A stretch of DNA of 64,000 bases from Streptomyces aquilus (GTDB lineage: Bacteria; Actinomycetota; Actinomycetes; Streptomycetales; Streptomycetaceae), in contig NZ_CP034463.1 in assembly GCF_003955715.1 (NCBI RefSeq), positions 6,882,001 through 6,946,000 of the forward strand, in the 5' to 3' direction. Each line of letters starts with the position of its first letter. The stretch's first letter is position 1. Shown in pieces: positions 63,484 to 64,000 of the stretch. The notes beneath the pieces were generated by a model, which had not been told where the DNA came from, did no database searches, and saw only the letters and a list, made by a program, of their open reading frames with translations. The position numbers and the translations under genes are program-made.

Positions 63484-64000
63484 TACTGGCAGGCCTCGCA
63501 GGACTCGGGGTTCTCAAGGGAGCAGGCGACGGCCTCGGGGTCGGCGGCCTGCTGTACGGGGACAGTGGCCTGTGCCGCGCGGGCGATCCTCGTCGCCGGG
63601 CGCGAGCGCAGGTAGTACGTCGTCTTCAGGCCCTGCTTCCAGGCGTACGCGTACATCGAGGAGAGCTTGCCGATGGTCGGCGTCTCCAGGAACAGGTTCA
63701 GGGACTGGGACTGGTCCAGGAACGGGGTACGGGCGGCGGCCATGTCGATCAGGCCGCGCTGCGGGATCTCCCACGCCGTGCGGTACAGGTCGCGGACGTC
63801 CTGGGGCACCCAGGTGAAGCCCTGCACCGAGCCGTTGGACTCGCGCAGCGCCTCCCGGGTCTGCGCGTCCCACACGCCGAGCTTCTTCAGCTCGGCCACC
63901 AGGTAGGAGTTGACCTGGAGGAACTCGCCGGACAGGGTCTCGCGCTTGAAGAGGTTGGAGACCTGCGGCTCGATGCACTCGTAGACGCCCGCGATCGAGG
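63483..64000 (-). CDS. nrdA: Class Ia ribonucleotide reductase large (alpha) subunit NrdA, C-terminal part
   Basis: The last 172 residues are in the window; the rest lies beyond its end. The readable part contains SNLFKRETLSGEFLQVN, NLFLETPTIGKLSSMYAYAW and LKTTYYLR, the conserved end of the alpha-subunit barrel with the radical-transfer tyrosines. It ends SLENPESCEACQ with the swinging cysteine pair that is re-reduced by thioredoxin. Coupled to nrdB by a TAATG overlap. The S. coelicolor nrdABS unit has a vitamin B12 riboswitch upstream, which would fall outside this window. Confidence 0.9.
   Translation of the reverse strand, partial: SIAGVYECIEPQVSNLFKRETLSGEFLQVNSYLVAELKKLGVWDAQTREALRESNGSVQGFTWVPQDVRDLYRTAWEIPQRGLIDMAAARTPFLDQSQSLNLFLETPTIGKLSSMYAYAWKQGLKTTYYLRSRPATRIARAAQATVPVQQAADPEAVACSLENPESCEACQ

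Overview
The window is high-GC actinobacterial DNA, almost certainly from a Streptomyces chromosome core. Evidence: very high G+C with GC-rich third codon positions, frequent GTG starts and ATGA overlaps, SigR/RsrA, a WblC (WhiB7) protein with its leader, mycoredoxin, and the epi-isozizaene synthase/CYP170 pair. Gene content and order resemble S. coelicolor around SCO5177-SCO5226. From memory, long stretches (moeZ, ATL, adnAB, nudC, mycoredoxin, uvrD2, whiB7, UbiB-like kinase, zincin, YlbL, UPF0182; later rsgA, aroA, SRAP, sigR/sigH and its anti-sigma factor) also match mycobacterial gene order. No prophage, insertion sequence, CRISPR array or defence island was seen.

Layout. 1-8.2 kb: an epimerase tail, a spherulin-4 protein, moeZ (with a SigR-type promoter), two tandem secreted tripeptidyl-peptidase-like lipoproteins and a large membrane protein. 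8.4-21.2 kb: a DNA-repair block (alkyltransferase-like protein, AdnA-AdnB helicase-nuclease, UvrD2) with an M20 peptidase, NudC and mycoredoxin. 21.2-26.6 kb: the wblC leader (promoter, upstream ORF, attenuator), wblC and a coupled small gene, then a zinc-ribbon protein, a UbiB-type kinase overlapping an orphan ThiF/TOMM-type protein, and a YgjP-type metallopeptidase. 26.7-39.1 kb: a TerD-AIM24 fusion plus two AIM24 genes, Nudix, zincin, an SDR protein, MoaE, YlbL and UPF0182. 39.1-41.5 kb: two identical initiator tRNA genes around a SEL1/TPR gene. 41.5-47.5 kb: an SsuABC/NMT1-type transporter, CatR-type Fur regulator, CBS protein, HisN, a TetR regulator and an SMR exporter. 47.6-58 kb: rsgA-aroA, an M50 peptidase, SRAP, sigR-rsrA, two HD-type membrane proteins and peptide deformylase. 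58.3-64 kb: the sesquiterpene synthase/P450 operon, an AraC/GlxA regulator with an operator-like site, a lipoprotein behind an RNA hairpin, and class Ia nrdB with the end of nrdA.

How it works together. Two stress regulons meet here. SigR-RsrA controls itself, and GGAAT-N18-GTT sites also precede moeZ and mycoredoxin, so thiol stress would link sulfur transfer, disulfide repair and the sigma factor. WblC, induced by translation-inhibiting antibiotics, sits behind a ribosome-sensing leader. Genome maintenance is dense (AdnAB, UvrD2, ATL, SRAP, ribonucleotide reductase). Many genes have a TANNNT-like -10 only 6-7 nt before the start codon, which suggests unusually many leaderless mRNAs. The least understood parts are the UbiB/ThiF pair, the AIM24 cassette and several small coupled genes.
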